From NCBI GenBank assembly GCA_044229535.1, contig JBGASU010000001.1, positions 1,116,001 through 1,180,000 of the forward strand: DNA of 64,000 bases, in the 5' to 3' direction. Made by a program: the position numbers and the translations under genes. The first letter of the stretch is position 1. Every line of letters starts with the position of its first letter. Below, in pieces: positions 30,195 through 39,469 of this stretch. A model generated the notes under the pieces. It did no database searches, was not told the DNA's origin, and saw only the letters and a list, made by a program, of their open reading frames with translations. The DNA comes from CAZLFQ01 sp044229535 (GTDB taxonomy: Bacteria > Pseudomonadota > Alphaproteobacteria > Rickettsiales > Midichloriaceae).

Positions 30195-30218
30195 AAAACC
30201 ATGGGCGTAAGCCCATGG
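30195..30218 (-). terminator. Terminator of the ABC-GNAT-DJ-1 operon
   Basis: Perfect stem CCATGGGC with a 4-base loop and GCCCATGG (30199-30218), followed on the minus strand by TTTTAG. It lies 33 bases beyond the stop of the DJ-1/PfpI gene. Confidence 0.65.
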
Positions 30219-30251
30219 AAGTTTATAGGGGAAAGTCATCTCTGTTATATA

Positions 30252-30848
30252 CTATAATAAAGGTTTAAGAATTTTGATTGATCTTTCAACAAACTCATTC
30301 TTCTCTCCAACTGGAGCAAAATAATGTAGAGCAGTTATTGCCAAATCTAGAGAATCAAGCTTTGAAATCACCCAAGCAGTCAGATATGCTGCCGCCAAAC
30401 AACCGCCAGCAGTTGCCATATTATTCTTGGCAAATATAGGTTGATTCAATACTTCCAACCCAGTTTCTTGAACCCACGGTTTAGTCATTGAATCTGTACA
30501 TACAGGAACATTTTGCAATAAACCTAGTTTTTCAGCCATCAAAGTACCAGAACATTGAGCTCCTATAATTTGATTGTCTGGATTTAGATGGATTCTATTC
30601 ATTATCGAATTATCTTTAACGATATCTCTAGTTAATGAGCCACTTCCAATTATTACAGCGTCTGCGTTATGCGCCTCTTCAAGTAACTCATGAGCATGTA
30701 TTTTGAGGCCTCCCATAGACGTAACTTCCTTGGTTGGACAACAGATATGAATTGTCCAATCTTCTTTACGCATCCACTTGAGCATTCTAAATGCGACCAA
30801 AGAATCAATTTCGTTAAACCCCTCAAAGGTTAATATCGATATCTTCAT
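30252..30848 (-). CDS. DJ-1/PfpI family protein
   Basis: 198 residues from ATG 30848, which has an AGGAGTT ribosome-binding site 6 bases upstream; earlier in-frame starts lie inside the previous gene. The fold is recognisable from ISILTFEGFNEIDSLVAF, DAVIIGSGSLTRDI and the nucleophile elbow GAQCSGTLMAEKLGLL, with the conserved Cys near residue 98. Members include amidases, glyoxalases and chaperones; here the reaction is unknown. Last gene of a five-gene operon with two acetyltransferases and two ABC exporters. Confidence 0.85.
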   Translation of the reverse strand: MKISILTFEGFNEIDSLVAFRMLKWMRKEDWTIHICCPTKEVTSMGGLKIHAHELLEEAHNADAVIIGSGSLTRDIVKDNSIMNRIHLNPDNQIIGAQCSGTLMAEKLGLLQNVPVCTDSMTKPWVQETGLEVLNQPIFAKNNMATAGGCLAAAYLTAWVISKLDSLDLAITALHYFAPVGEKNEFVERSIKILKPLL

Positions 30849-30864
30849 TTTGTAACTCCTATTT

Positions 30865-31383
30865 TCATTTCTTCGTAAACCACAGAACCAAGTCATCATC
30901 AAGCGGATAGCTATTGCCTGGAATCATGGGTTCGTAATTATAAGTAACGCCTTTGCCATCTGGGATATATCCGCGTTTCACGTAAAGTCTTTTAGCAGCG
31001 CCATATCCACCATCTTCACCTGCATATAATCCAACACCGATGCCAACAACTTCACTTCTTGTTGCCGCTAGTTCTTCTGCTGTATCAAGCAGCAAGGAAC
31101 CAATACCCATTTTTCGAAAGGCTGGCAATACGTTTAAATCCATAATCTCAGGGATATTTTGCTCATAAAAAGATGGATACAGTGATCGCCATTTTAAGGT
31201 GACATAACCTACAAATTCGTCATGTACTTGAGCTACCCAAACGACCCGCGCGCCTAACTCTTGTTCCTTTAAATACTTTTCGAAAAGGGAGGCTGGTTTA
31301 TTCCAGCCGATTTGGTTAAAAGCCCGAGATATAGCTACAATATCTTCTCCTATAAGGGTGCGAATTTGAGCCTGGTTTTTCAT
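30865..31383 (-). CDS. GNAT N-acetyltransferase
   Basis: 172 residues. Acetyl-CoA-binding motif A is clear: DLNVLPAFRKMGIGSLLLDTAEELA, followed by GYGAAKRLYVKRGYIPDGKG (motif B). Its substrate cannot be told; relatives acetylate antibiotics or small metabolites. The start overlaps the stop of the preceding GNAT gene by four bases (ATGA). Confidence 0.88.
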   Translation of the reverse strand: MKNQAQIRTLIGEDIVAISRAFNQIGWNKPASLFEKYLKEQELGARVVWVAQVHDEFVGYVTLKWRSLYPSFYEQNIPEIMDLNVLPAFRKMGIGSLLLDTAEELAATRSEVVGIGVGLYAGEDGGYGAAKRLYVKRGYIPDGKGVTYNYEPMIPGNSYPLDDDLVLWFTKK

Positions 31384-31799
31384 AACTCTTTCCTCATAAA
31401 CAAACAGCTAGAGCTTTGCGCATAACCAGAGCGCTCAAAATCCAAGACATACCCCAACTTTTCATAGAATGATTTAGCCTCCTGAAAGCTCATGGTGGCA
31501 ACGGTTGCCATAGAACATCCTGATTTACGGCCATAAGTCTCAACAGCTTCCATCAACTGATGTCCTAAACCATTCTTGCGATGATCGGGATGTACCCATA
31601 ATTGATCTGTATAAATGCTGCCAAAAATCACACTGCCATTGCAGCCTGCAATGATTTGGTTTTTCTCATCTCGTATAAAAAAAACAAAAGGATGCGCCTC
31701 ACCAAATTCAGGGGTTTCTTGATTAATTTTCTGGGTTAGAAAATCAGTGTCTGCACTTGCTGGGGTAGATATGAATTGAATATTCGCTGAAGATTTCAT
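31380..31799 (-). CDS. GNAT N-acetyltransferase
   Basis: 139 residues. Motif A reads LWVHPDHRKNGLGHQLMEAVE and is followed by AKSFYEKLGYVLDFERSGY. The N-terminal part has the usual beta-strand IIAGCNGSVIFGSIYTDQL. It overlaps the ABC transporter gene before it and the second GNAT gene after it by four bases each, so the three are translationally coupled. Substrate unknown. Confidence 0.88.
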   Translation of the reverse strand: MKSSANIQFISTPASADTDFLTQKINQETPEFGEAHPFVFFIRDEKNQIIAGCNGSVIFGSIYTDQLWVHPDHRKNGLGHQLMEAVETYGRKSGCSMATVATMSFQEAKSFYEKLGYVLDFERSGYAQSSSCLFMRKEL

Positions 31800-33592
31800 A
31801 CTTCATCCTCCTTATGATCATCGCCTAAGAACCCACCAACTTGTGCGTCCCACAAAGTTTTGTATAATCCCTTCTTGGCAAGAAGAGTTTCGTGCGATCC
31901 ATCTTCAACTATTTTTCCATGATCAAATACTAAAATTCGATCCATATGGAGTAACGTCGATAAGCGATGGGCAATTACGATGGTTGTTTTATCTTGCATG
32001 AGTTTCCACAAGCTTTCTTGGATGTAACTTTCCGTAACAGAATCTAACTGACTTGTCGCTTCATCAAGAATCAAAATTGGTGCATTCTTTAAAATTGCTC
32101 GAGCAATTGCAATTCTCTGACGCTGACCTCCCGAAAGTTTTACACCTCGTTCACCAACCAACGATTCATAACCATTTGGTAAGTTTGCTATGAACTCATG
32201 AGCGTGAGCCTTTTTAGCAGCCTCAATTACTTCATCATCTGTTGCTTCAGTCCGACCGTAACGAATGTTGTCCATTAGACTGCGATGGAAAAGCGAAGGA
32301 TCTTGTGGGATCATAGCAATGTTATAACGCAAGCTATCTTGCGTTACCAAACTAATATCTTGATCATCAATAAGAATGCGACCATCAGTTACATCGTAAA
32401 GTCGCAATATCAAATTAACAAAAGTAGTTTTACCCCCACCAGAATAACCAACCAACCCTACTTTTTGTCCAGCTTCGATTGCTAAAGATTTATTTTCAAA
32501 AAGTGGCTCTGCACCTTTGTAATGAAACTTAACTTTGTCAAACACGATTTGGCCTTTTGGAACACTGAGTATGCTTGCTGATTCTGCATCCTCTAATTCT
32601 GGCTTATCTTGAATAACACTTAATGCTTGAGCAATAACGCCATACAACTTAGAGAAATTTGAGAATTGACTGGTTGCCTGCCATAAGAAATCAACTATAG
32701 CAATATTGATAACTAAGACAAGTGCGAAGTCACCGATTGTTAGCCACCCTTCCTGCCTGCCTTTACATAAAAAATAAAAATTAAAAATTTGTAGGACAAA
32801 AGAAGAGTAACCATAGAAACTCCAAATCAAAAAATATGTCCAGTGCAATTTTTTCTCTGCATCAACTGCACCTTGGAATGTATTATTCAACTCATTTTTT
32901 TCCTGACGTTTAGCAGTAAATAACCTTACAGATAGAATGTTGGATAACACATCTACGATTTTACCAGTAATTATTGCCCCATATTCTGACCAGTCACTGG
33001 CTTGAATCGTTATTCGCTTTAATAAGAATAACGTCCAGATAATAACTAATGCAGCCCAGCTAAGGGTAGCTAATGCAAAAAACATATTCACTTGCCATAA
33101 CGTGATAATTGCAATTAGCAACGCAAGTGCGTGACTAAAAAATCTATCGATTACAAGCTGAATAATCTCAGGAATACTTCTGGTAAGATCATTAACTTTG
33201 TTAGCTAAGTTTCCTGAAAAAGCATTTTGATAGTAATTGTGGCTTTTATCGACAAGCAGCTCCAGAGCATCATTAGCAATTTTCTGACGCATCTCTGGAA
33301 TCATTTTTACTTCAATGAAATAATTATAGAGTCGAAATGTCGTAGTCAGTATCAAGTACATTATAAGATATAAAACGATAGGAATAGCAAGATTTGTAAA
33401 CACATCTTCCTGTGTTCCTTCAGGAAGGCGATTTAAGATAACTTTCAACAAATATGGCCTAATCGATAAATCAGCTGACCAAGCAAGAGCAGTCCAAAAC
33501 AGGATGAACATTCCTACAGGAAATGGTTTGGTAGTGTTTATAATATACGACCAAACCTGACCTGCTTTTATATTTGAATTTTTATTAATCAT
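31796..33592 (-). CDS. ABC exporter half-transporter (permease-ATPase fusion), second of a pair
   Basis: 598 residues: six membrane helices (about 25-300) fused to an ATPase domain. Walker A is GYSGGGKTT near residue 384, the signature is LSGGQRQRIAIARAIL, and Walker B is ILILDEATSQLD, with an H-loop in IVIAHRLSTLL. Both ATPase motifs look intact. The gene starts four bases inside the end of the preceding ABC gene, and the two proteins resemble each other, so a heterodimeric exporter is likely. Substrate unknown; multidrug or peptide export is usual for the family. Confidence 0.92.
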   Translation of the reverse strand: MINKNSNIKAGQVWSYIINTTKPFPVGMFILFWTALAWSADLSIRPYLLKVILNRLPEGTQEDVFTNLAIPIVLYLIMYLILTTTFRLYNYFIEVKMIPEMRQKIANDALELLVDKSHNYYQNAFSGNLANKVNDLTRSIPEIIQLVIDRFFSHALALLIAIITLWQVNMFFALATLSWAALVIIWTLFLLKRITIQASDWSEYGAIITGKIVDVLSNILSVRLFTAKRQEKNELNNTFQGAVDAEKKLHWTYFLIWSFYGYSSFVLQIFNFYFLCKGRQEGWLTIGDFALVLVINIAIVDFLWQATSQFSNFSKLYGVIAQALSVIQDKPELEDAESASILSVPKGQIVFDKVKFHYKGAEPLFENKSLAIEAGQKVGLVGYSGGGKTTFVNLILRLYDVTDGRILIDDQDISLVTQDSLRYNIAMIPQDPSLFHRSLMDNIRYGRTEATDDEVIEAAKKAHAHEFIANLPNGYESLVGERGVKLSGGQRQRIAIARAILKNAPILILDEATSQLDSVTESYIQESLWKLMQDKTTIVIAHRLSTLLHMDRILVFDHGKIVEDGSHETLLAKKGLYKTLWDAQVGGFLGDDHKEDEV

Positions 33593-35373
33593 AATACCTC
33601 TTCCTTATTACTATCTGGCAGAAACCCACCAACTTGTGAATGCCAAAGATGGTGATACATACCCTTCTTACGAAGTAGGGTTGTATGAGTGCCATCTTCA
33701 ACGATTGTACCTTTGTCGAACACAAGGATTCTGTCCATCTCAAGCAAAGTAGAGAGCCTATGTGCAATGACAATTGTAGTTTTCCCATCCATTAATTTTT
33801 TCAAACTATCTTGAATCAGATTTTCGGTGACTGAATCAAGCGAGCTTGTAGCCTCATCTAAAATTAAAATAGGAGAAGCTTTTAACATTGCGCGTGCAAT
33901 GGCAATACGCTGCCTTTGCCCACCAGAAAGTTTAATGCCACGTTCACCGACAAGTGAGTTATAGCCTTTTTCAGTTTGTAAAATAAAATCATGCGCATGG
34001 GCATTTTTTGCAGCCGCAATCACTTCTTTTTCAGAAGCTGAGGGTTTGCCATACTTGATGTTTTCCATCAAAGTTCTGTGGAATAAAGAAGGATCCTGCG
34101 GGATAAAGCTAATACTTTCGCGCAAACTATCTTGAGTAACTTTACTGATGTCTTGGCCGTCAATAAGAATTCTGCCACCATCAACATCGAAGAACCTAGT
34201 GATTAAATTTACAAATGTGCTTTTGCCACTTCCTGAGTAACCAACCAAACCAACTTTTTCACCTGAATTTATAACTACAGTTTTGTTATTGAATAAGTTA
34301 TTATTTTTGCGGTATCTAAAAGTGACTTTATCAAATTTAATTTCCCCCTTTTTGACAACAAGTTCTTTTGCGCCTTCAACATCTTTTAATTGGTGCTCAA
34401 CTAATAATATTTTTAATGCTTGTTGCATTGTTCCTTTATAAGAGTTGTATTGACCAATCTCTTCAGAAAGAGTCCATGTCTCCATAGTCATACCCATGCA
34501 GACAGTGATGATTAACATTAGGTCGCCAAGATTTAAAACCTGCGCTTCATAAAAATATAACAGGCAGTAAATTAGTGCGCCAATACCAATGCTGTTGCAT
34601 ATACCCTTGAGGTAATTGACTTTCAATTCAAGCCAAAGCCAATCGGTATCAAGTTTAAAGGATACAGCTGAATACTTCCTGAGATATTTTGCTTCAAAGG
34701 CTCTTCTTGCGAAAAGTCTAACATTAGAAATGTTGGTAATTGTATCTACAACTTTTCCGATCAAAGTACTTCTAGACTCAGCAAAAGTTGCTGCTTTTTT
34801 TTCTAGTGGGTGAGAAAATTTAATTGAAAGCAATATAAATGACGCAGTCCACAAAAATACTATTAGCCCAGCCCAAATATTTATACTTAAAACTAAAAGT
34901 ATAGGTAATGTAAGCATTAGAAGTTTTCTTAAAGCTGAGAAGATTAAAAAGTTAAAGATTTGCTCAGCTCCTTTTGCAGAGTCAGATATCTTGGTTGACA
35001 TACTGCCAGCAAAGTTATTTTGGTAGTACTGATGAGAGTGCAAAGTCATATACTCCATCATTTTCTCAGTCACTGTTACAAACAGGTAAGGATATATTTT
35101 CATGCGAAAATAATCACATCCCCTCCAACACCAATTGATTGATTCCCAAAATACAAAATAATAAATTGCATACCAATAAAGATCGTCTAAGTTTCCGCTA
35201 GTTAACTTATTGGTTAGTGCGCGGATTAAAATGCCGTCAAATACATATACTGTACTTACAGCTAAAATAATCAAGCATAAGCTCAAAACATAATGTTGTA
35301 TCGGCTTTAAAAAGTACCATAAAAAACCAAACGTACTTTTGGGGATTTGATTTATATCTAAACTGCTTTTCAT
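33589..35373 (-). CDS. ABC exporter half-transporter (permease-ATPase fusion), first of a pair
   Basis: 594 residues from ATG 35373, which follows AGG at a suitable distance; an upstream in-frame start is less likely. Six helices precede the ATPase domain with GYSGSGKST (Walker A, near residue 378), LSGGQRQRIAIARAML and ILILDEATSSLD. The helix region carries aromatic-rich segments (YWYAIYYFVFWESINWCW). It is the first gene of the ABC-ABC-GNAT-GNAT-DJ-1 operon, with a promoter-like sequence 30-57 bases upstream. Confidence 0.92.
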   Translation of the reverse strand: MKSSLDINQIPKSTFGFLWYFLKPIQHYVLSLCLIILAVSTVYVFDGILIRALTNKLTSGNLDDLYWYAIYYFVFWESINWCWRGCDYFRMKIYPYLFVTVTEKMMEYMTLHSHQYYQNNFAGSMSTKISDSAKGAEQIFNFLIFSALRKLLMLTLPILLVLSINIWAGLIVFLWTASFILLSIKFSHPLEKKAATFAESRSTLIGKVVDTITNISNVRLFARRAFEAKYLRKYSAVSFKLDTDWLWLELKVNYLKGICNSIGIGALIYCLLYFYEAQVLNLGDLMLIITVCMGMTMETWTLSEEIGQYNSYKGTMQQALKILLVEHQLKDVEGAKELVVKKGEIKFDKVTFRYRKNNNLFNNKTVVINSGEKVGLVGYSGSGKSTFVNLITRFFDVDGGRILIDGQDISKVTQDSLRESISFIPQDPSLFHRTLMENIKYGKPSASEKEVIAAAKNAHAHDFILQTEKGYNSLVGERGIKLSGGQRQRIAIARAMLKASPILILDEATSSLDSVTENLIQDSLKKLMDGKTTIVIAHRLSTLLEMDRILVFDKGTIVEDGTHTTLLRKKGMYHHLWHSQVGGFLPDSNKEEVL

Positions 35374-35402
35374 AAAAACCTGAATTTTGACCAGCCACAC
35401 AG

Positions 35403-35430
35403 GATATAACAACCCAACGTCCTACGTCAA
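35403..35430 (-). promoter_or_regulatory. Candidate sigma-70 promoter of the ABC exporter operon
   Basis: On the minus strand TTGACG (35430-35425), a 16-base spacer, and TATATC (35408-35403). It fills the gap between the DUF2066 stop and the first ABC gene, leaving a leader of about 25 bases. Confidence 0.45.
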
Positions 35431-35434
35431 GCGA

Positions 35435-36496
35435 TTATTTGGATTTTATTTCTTTAAGATACTGTATGTCACCTTCTTCAGACACTTCAAAGTTATGTTT
35501 AGCTAGAGCTGTGCTCATATCAAGAGGTTCAACTTTGTAAAGCATATCTATTTCAATATATTCATTAGTCGATTTAATAGTTTGTACATCTTCTACTTCG
35601 TCAATATCTACAAGCTTTACTCGCATATCCGCCCAATCTTTTGGTGATTTAATTTTTACAACCATACGGGTACGGAAGGTTCTATTATCATCGAATGGGT
35701 TTACGCCTTTATAATAATCATCTACTTTTGTAAGAAGTGTTAGTGCGGTGTTTTTATAAATATTAATTTTATCTTGATCGCCTGAAATTTTTTGAAGAGA
35801 GTGCAGGGTGACGTCATCATCGATTGATATTATTCTGATTTTAATATCAAAAGCTGTATTCAACTCCTTGGCAAATACAAACATAATCTGATCGGCATTA
35901 TACCTCTGCATAATTCTTTTATATTTTGTAATTGGTTCTTTCATCACCTCTAATTGGTCTATTTCAGCGTCGTCTTCTAGATCTCCCATTGCGTAAGAAA
36001 ATTTGCTAAGACCTATGCTAATAGGCATTTGTCCCCAAGCCTTAGCCCATTCGTTATCTCCCCATATAAAGTATTCATCATCCTTCTGTAAGATTGGTAT
36101 GACTAGACTGGTTAGTGCGTATTCCTCAGCATAATTAGCACCAATTCTATTCAGAATGTTTTTAATACCGTCATTGCTAAAAAGAATATTGATTGTGGCC
36201 ATATATGACTTGGATGTCATTCTTTCTTTTATAACGCTGGTCTCTTTGACCAAATCAAAGATCTGATCTTTTTTAATATTATCAATCTTCCAATGCATTG
36301 CTGAAGGCATTAGTCTTTTTAGAAGTAAATCAAAAGCCTCAGTAGTGCCCTTGTTAACGGCATCTCTTTTTGCGTTATCTAAAGAGTCGGATTCTGCATA
36401 TATTTCAATGTGTTCCATTAAATAAGGGTCGTCGCTAGCCATAACAGGTGCTACGTAGAAAAACAGAATTAAAACGCTAAGAACTTGTTTTAACAT
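35435..36496 (-). CDS. Exported DUF2066 family protein
   Basis: 353 residues with a signal peptide ending APVMA. The segment AESDSLDNAKRDAVNKGTTE followed by AFDLLLKRLMP is the DUF2066 hallmark. The family is periplasmic and uncharacterised. The C-terminal part, KSPKDWADMRVKLVDIDEV onward, looks like a small alpha-beta domain repeated once. It is divergent from the yciB-like gene. Confidence 0.75.
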   Translation of the reverse strand: MLKQVLSVLILFFYVAPVMASDDPYLMEHIEIYAESDSLDNAKRDAVNKGTTEAFDLLLKRLMPSAMHWKIDNIKKDQIFDLVKETSVIKERMTSKSYMATINILFSNDGIKNILNRIGANYAEEYALTSLVIPILQKDDEYFIWGDNEWAKAWGQMPISIGLSKFSYAMGDLEDDAEIDQLEVMKEPITKYKRIMQRYNADQIMFVFAKELNTAFDIKIRIISIDDDVTLHSLQKISGDQDKINIYKNTALTLLTKVDDYYKGVNPFDDNRTFRTRMVVKIKSPKDWADMRVKLVDIDEVEDVQTIKSTNEYIEIDMLYKVEPLDMSTALAKHNFEVSEEGDIQYLKEIKSK

Positions 36497-36562
36497 ATGG
36501 AAAGCTATATAATCTCTAACTTAGCCTACGAAATTAAGTAAATATTTACAATCAAAACGTTT

Positions 36563-37099
36563 ATGTCCCCATCTTTGTTTATTGAAATCCTTCCGTCGTT
36601 ATTATTCCTTGTGGTGAGTAATGCATACAATTTGATTTATGGTGTTGCAGTTTTGATTGTGAGTACATTTATATGTATGTGCTATTTGTACTTTACCCAG
36701 AAAAAGTTATCATGGATTTTGGTTTTTTCCTTTTTATTGTTAGCAGTGTTTGGTGGGCTGACTATATATAGCGGTGATGGTATGTTCATCAAAATGAAGC
36801 CGACATTTGTAAATTGTGTTTTTGGGTTAATTTTACTAGTTGATTCTTTAATTATTAAAAAAGGGTTTTTAAAGAAATTGTTAGCTAAAAATATTCGTTT
36901 GTCCGATAAGGAATTTTTTAAAGTCTCTCAGCACTTATCATGTTTTTTCTTTTTCGTAGCGGTTTCAAATGAAGTTGTGTGGAGAAATTTTTCAGAATCT
37001 ACATGGATATATTTTAAGGCTTTGCTCTTACCAACTATAAATATGCTTTTCTTCGCATTTTATTTCTTTAGGCTCTCAAAAATTCAGAGTTTTAAATAG
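36563..37099 (+). CDS. yciB: Septation protein A / YciB family inner-membrane protein
   Basis: 178 residues, about five or six membrane helices. Family segments are FIKMKPTFVNCVFGLILL and NEVVWRNFSESTWIYFK, the latter strongly conserved. YciB influences cell-envelope synthesis and septation in several bacteria, but its biochemistry is not settled. Length is normal. Confidence 0.88.
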   Translation: MSPSLFIEILPSLLFLVVSNAYNLIYGVAVLIVSTFICMCYLYFTQKKLSWILVFSFLLLAVFGGLTIYSGDGMFIKMKPTFVNCVFGLILLVDSLIIKKGFLKKLLAKNIRLSDKEFFKVSQHLSCFFFFVAVSNEVVWRNFSESTWIYFKALLLPTINMLFFAFYFFRLSKIQSFK

Positions 37100-37158
37100 C
37101 CTTGTCTAATTTTTGAAATTATGGTTTTCTTATAGCTAATTGATCAGCTAGTTTTTAA

Positions 37159-37368
37159 ATGTTCTATTTTTACATTCTTGATTTCATAAGAAGACGGTTT
37201 TTTTCAAGTATCATACTACTATTCATTATAGGGTATATAATCGTCGATAGATTGGGTTATGGCCCCGTAATAACCGCATATCTAGCAAATAACGTTATTG
37301 GCTATTTTCCAAATCTTAAGCCGATGTTGGAATCTGTGAGGAATTTTTTAAATAGTTTGAAGCTTTGA
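37159..37368 (+). CDS. Small membrane protein, unknown
   Basis: 69 residues with one strong membrane helix (SSIILLFIIGYIIVDRLGY) after a basic RRRF stretch, then an amphipathic tail. It lies 59 bases after yciB on the same strand and ends exactly where the convergent murB gene ends. No good ribosome-binding site is visible, so a spurious frame is possible. Confidence 0.45.
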   Translation: MFYFYILDFIRRRFFSSIILLFIIGYIIVDRLGYGPVITAYLANNVIGYFPNLKPMLESVRNFLNSLKL

Positions 37369-38256
37369 TCAGCCAATAAACCTTATCTCTTCATGCAGCG
37401 CAATTCCTGAATTTTTAAGCACTCTAGATTTTACTTCGTTGATCAAATTTTCTAAATCACTTGCGGTCGCATCACCAGTATTTATAAAAAAGTTACAGTG
37501 CATTTCTGAAACTTGAGCGCCACCAATTTTAAGCCCGCGGCAACCTGCTTGATCGATCAACTGCCAAGCTTTATGTCCTTCAGGATTTTGGAAAGTCGAG
37601 CCACCAGTTTTAGATCTAATAGGCTGTGTGCTCTCTCTTCTATTTTGAATCTCTTCAATTTTCTTTTTTACAACTTCTGGAGAAGATAGGCTACCTTGTA
37701 GAGATGCTTCTACAAAAATTAAAGATGGATCTAAATTTTGCCCTCTGTATCTGAATCCAAAATCTTTGTTGGTAAATTCTTTGAGTTCACCTTTTGGTGT
37801 AACTGCCTTTGCAGAGATGAGAACATCTTTTATTTCAGTGCCGTATGCGCCAGCATTCATGGCAAGTGCGCCGCCAATTGTGCCAGGTATGCCCGATAAA
37901 AATTCTACTCCTGAGATACCAACTGTTGCAGAGTACAATGCAACGTTAACATCCAATGCCCCAGCGCCTGCTTTAATGATATTTTCTGAATGCGAAATGG
38001 TTGTGAACTCTCTACCCAAGCGAATCGCAACACCTCTAAACCCTGAATCGCGGATTAAAATATTTGAACCAACGCCGAAAACAAAATAAGGAACATCTTG
38101 TGGTTTATTTGCCAAAAAAGTACAGAGGTCATTTACGTCTTTTGGCTTAAATAAAACATCAGCAGCGCCACCAACTTGAAACCAACACATTTTTCCTAAG
38201 TTAGCGTTTTCGCGGTAATCGCCTTGTACAGTTGGAAGTCTATTTATAAGTGACAT
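37369..38256 (-). CDS. murB: UDP-N-acetylenolpyruvoylglucosamine reductase MurB
   Basis: 295 residues. FAD enzyme making UDP-N-acetylmuramate for peptidoglycan. Seen: VGGAADVLFKPKDV, the FAD loop VFGVGSNILIRD, LSGIPGTIGGALAMNAGAYG, FRYRGQN, the catalytic serine in KTGGSTFQNPEG, and a C-terminal LHEEIRFIG with the catalytic glutamate. It starts one base before the prfB stop region and probably shares the prfB transcript. Confidence 0.96.
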   Translation of the reverse strand: MSLINRLPTVQGDYRENANLGKMCWFQVGGAADVLFKPKDVNDLCTFLANKPQDVPYFVFGVGSNILIRDSGFRGVAIRLGREFTTISHSENIIKAGAGALDVNVALYSATVGISGVEFLSGIPGTIGGALAMNAGAYGTEIKDVLISAKAVTPKGELKEFTNKDFGFRYRGQNLDPSLIFVEASLQGSLSSPEVVKKKIEEIQNRRESTQPIRSKTGGSTFQNPEGHKAWQLIDQAGCRGLKIGGAQVSEMHCNFFINTGDATASDLENLINEVKSRVLKNSGIALHEEIRFIG

Positions 38257-38257
38257 A

Positions 38258-39368
38258 TTAATTTTTCAACCCCTGACCAGTTGCGTTTGCTTCCAAGTTA
38301 CTGCGCATGAATTCGTCAATCTTGCCGTCAAGCACCCCTTGCGAGTCGGTATCTTCATAGCTGGTTCTTGCATCTTTTACCATTTGGTATGGGTGCAGTA
38401 CATATGAGCGAATCTGATTTCCCCAGCCAATATCAGTTTTCTGTGAATTTAAAACATTCGCAGCATCCTGACGTTTTTTTAGTTCTAGTTCGTATAACCT
38501 TGAGCGTAACATAGAGAAACACTCATCTTTGTTTTTATGCTGCGACCTATTGCTTTGTGATTGCACAACAATTCCAGTAGGTATGTGAGTAATTCGCACG
38601 GCACTATCAGTAGTATTAACGTGTTGCCCGCCCGCGCCAGATGAGCGGTAGGTATCAATGCGTAAATCAGAATCATTGATCTCAATTTGAATTGACTCGT
38701 CTACAACTGGATAAATCCAAACGCTGGCGAAGCTGGTATGTCTTTTTCCAGCTGCGTTATAAGGAGAGATTCTAACTAAGCGGTGCACACCACTTTCATA
38801 TTTCGACCAGCCATAGGCGTTGTGTCCTAAAACTTTTATGGTGGCAGATTTTATACCTGCTTCTTCACCAACGAACTTGTCGATTAATTCAATTTTGAAA
38901 TTGTGGCGTTCTGCCCAGCGGCAATACATCCGAAATAGCATCTCTGCCCAGTCGTGGCTTTCAGTGCCGCCAGCACCTGCATGAATTTCAATGAAGCAAT
39001 CATTCGCATCGGCTTCCCCAGAGAACAAACATTCTATTTCCTGTTGCTTAGCAAATTTTTGTAAATCAATTAATCCCTTTTCAGCCTCTGCTGCGATGGA
39101 TGGATCGTCTTCTCCCATTTCTAAAAGTTCAATGTAATTCTTCAACTCGATTTCAAGCTTTTCAATGCCTTGAATTGAGTTGTTGAGATAGTTTCGTTCT
39201 TTCATCAATTTTTGCGCTTTTTTAGGATCATTCCAAAGATCGGGCGCTTCGCTCAAAGTATTTAATTCTGATAGACTTATCTTCGCTTTATCGAAGTCAA
39301 AGATACCTCTTCAAGAAATCAACTGAGGCGGAAATTTTTTCTTTCATTGCTACAAATTCAGGCTTCAT
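38258..39368 (-). CDS. prfB: Peptide chain release factor 2, expressed by programmed +1 frameshift
   Basis: The full protein is about 369 residues. A 23-codon first frame starts at ATG 39368 (MKPEFVAMKEKIS) and meets an in-frame TGA; shifting +1 at CTT-TGA-C continues into the main frame (LDFDKAKISLSELN). RF2 releases peptides at UGA and UAA. The catalytic GGQ is in SSGAGGQHVNTTDSAVR, and the recognition loop reads ISPYNAAGKRHTSF (SPY in place of SPF). It precedes murB by one base. Confidence 0.95.
39296..39310 (-). promoter_or_regulatory. prfB autoregulatory frameshift site
   Basis: Minus strand reads AGAGGTATCTTTGAC: an internal Shine-Dalgarno-like AGAGG, a three-base spacer, then CTT-TGA-C. 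This is the classic prfB signal in which low RF2 slows termination at UGA and favours the +1 shift. Confidence 0.93.
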
Positions 39369-39405
39369 CGTTTTTTACCGATATTATTTAAAGAGATAAT
39401 AATGC

Positions 39406-39427
39406 TATTTGCTTGTATAAGCAAATA
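39406..39427. other. Hairpin between prfB and the LRR-like gene
   Basis: Perfect 9-base stem TATTTGCTT, loop GTAT, AAGCAAATA. It lies 43 bases before the LRR-like start and has no U tract on either side. It may shape the leader of that gene. Confidence 0.4.
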
Positions 39428-39469
39428 CTAGAATGTTATAGGTACAACCAGTTTCAAGAGAGAGTAATA

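Noticed and set aside
30960..30985. A third parS site (GTTTCACGT...)
   Set aside because: Only half of the palindrome is present, inside a GNAT gene.
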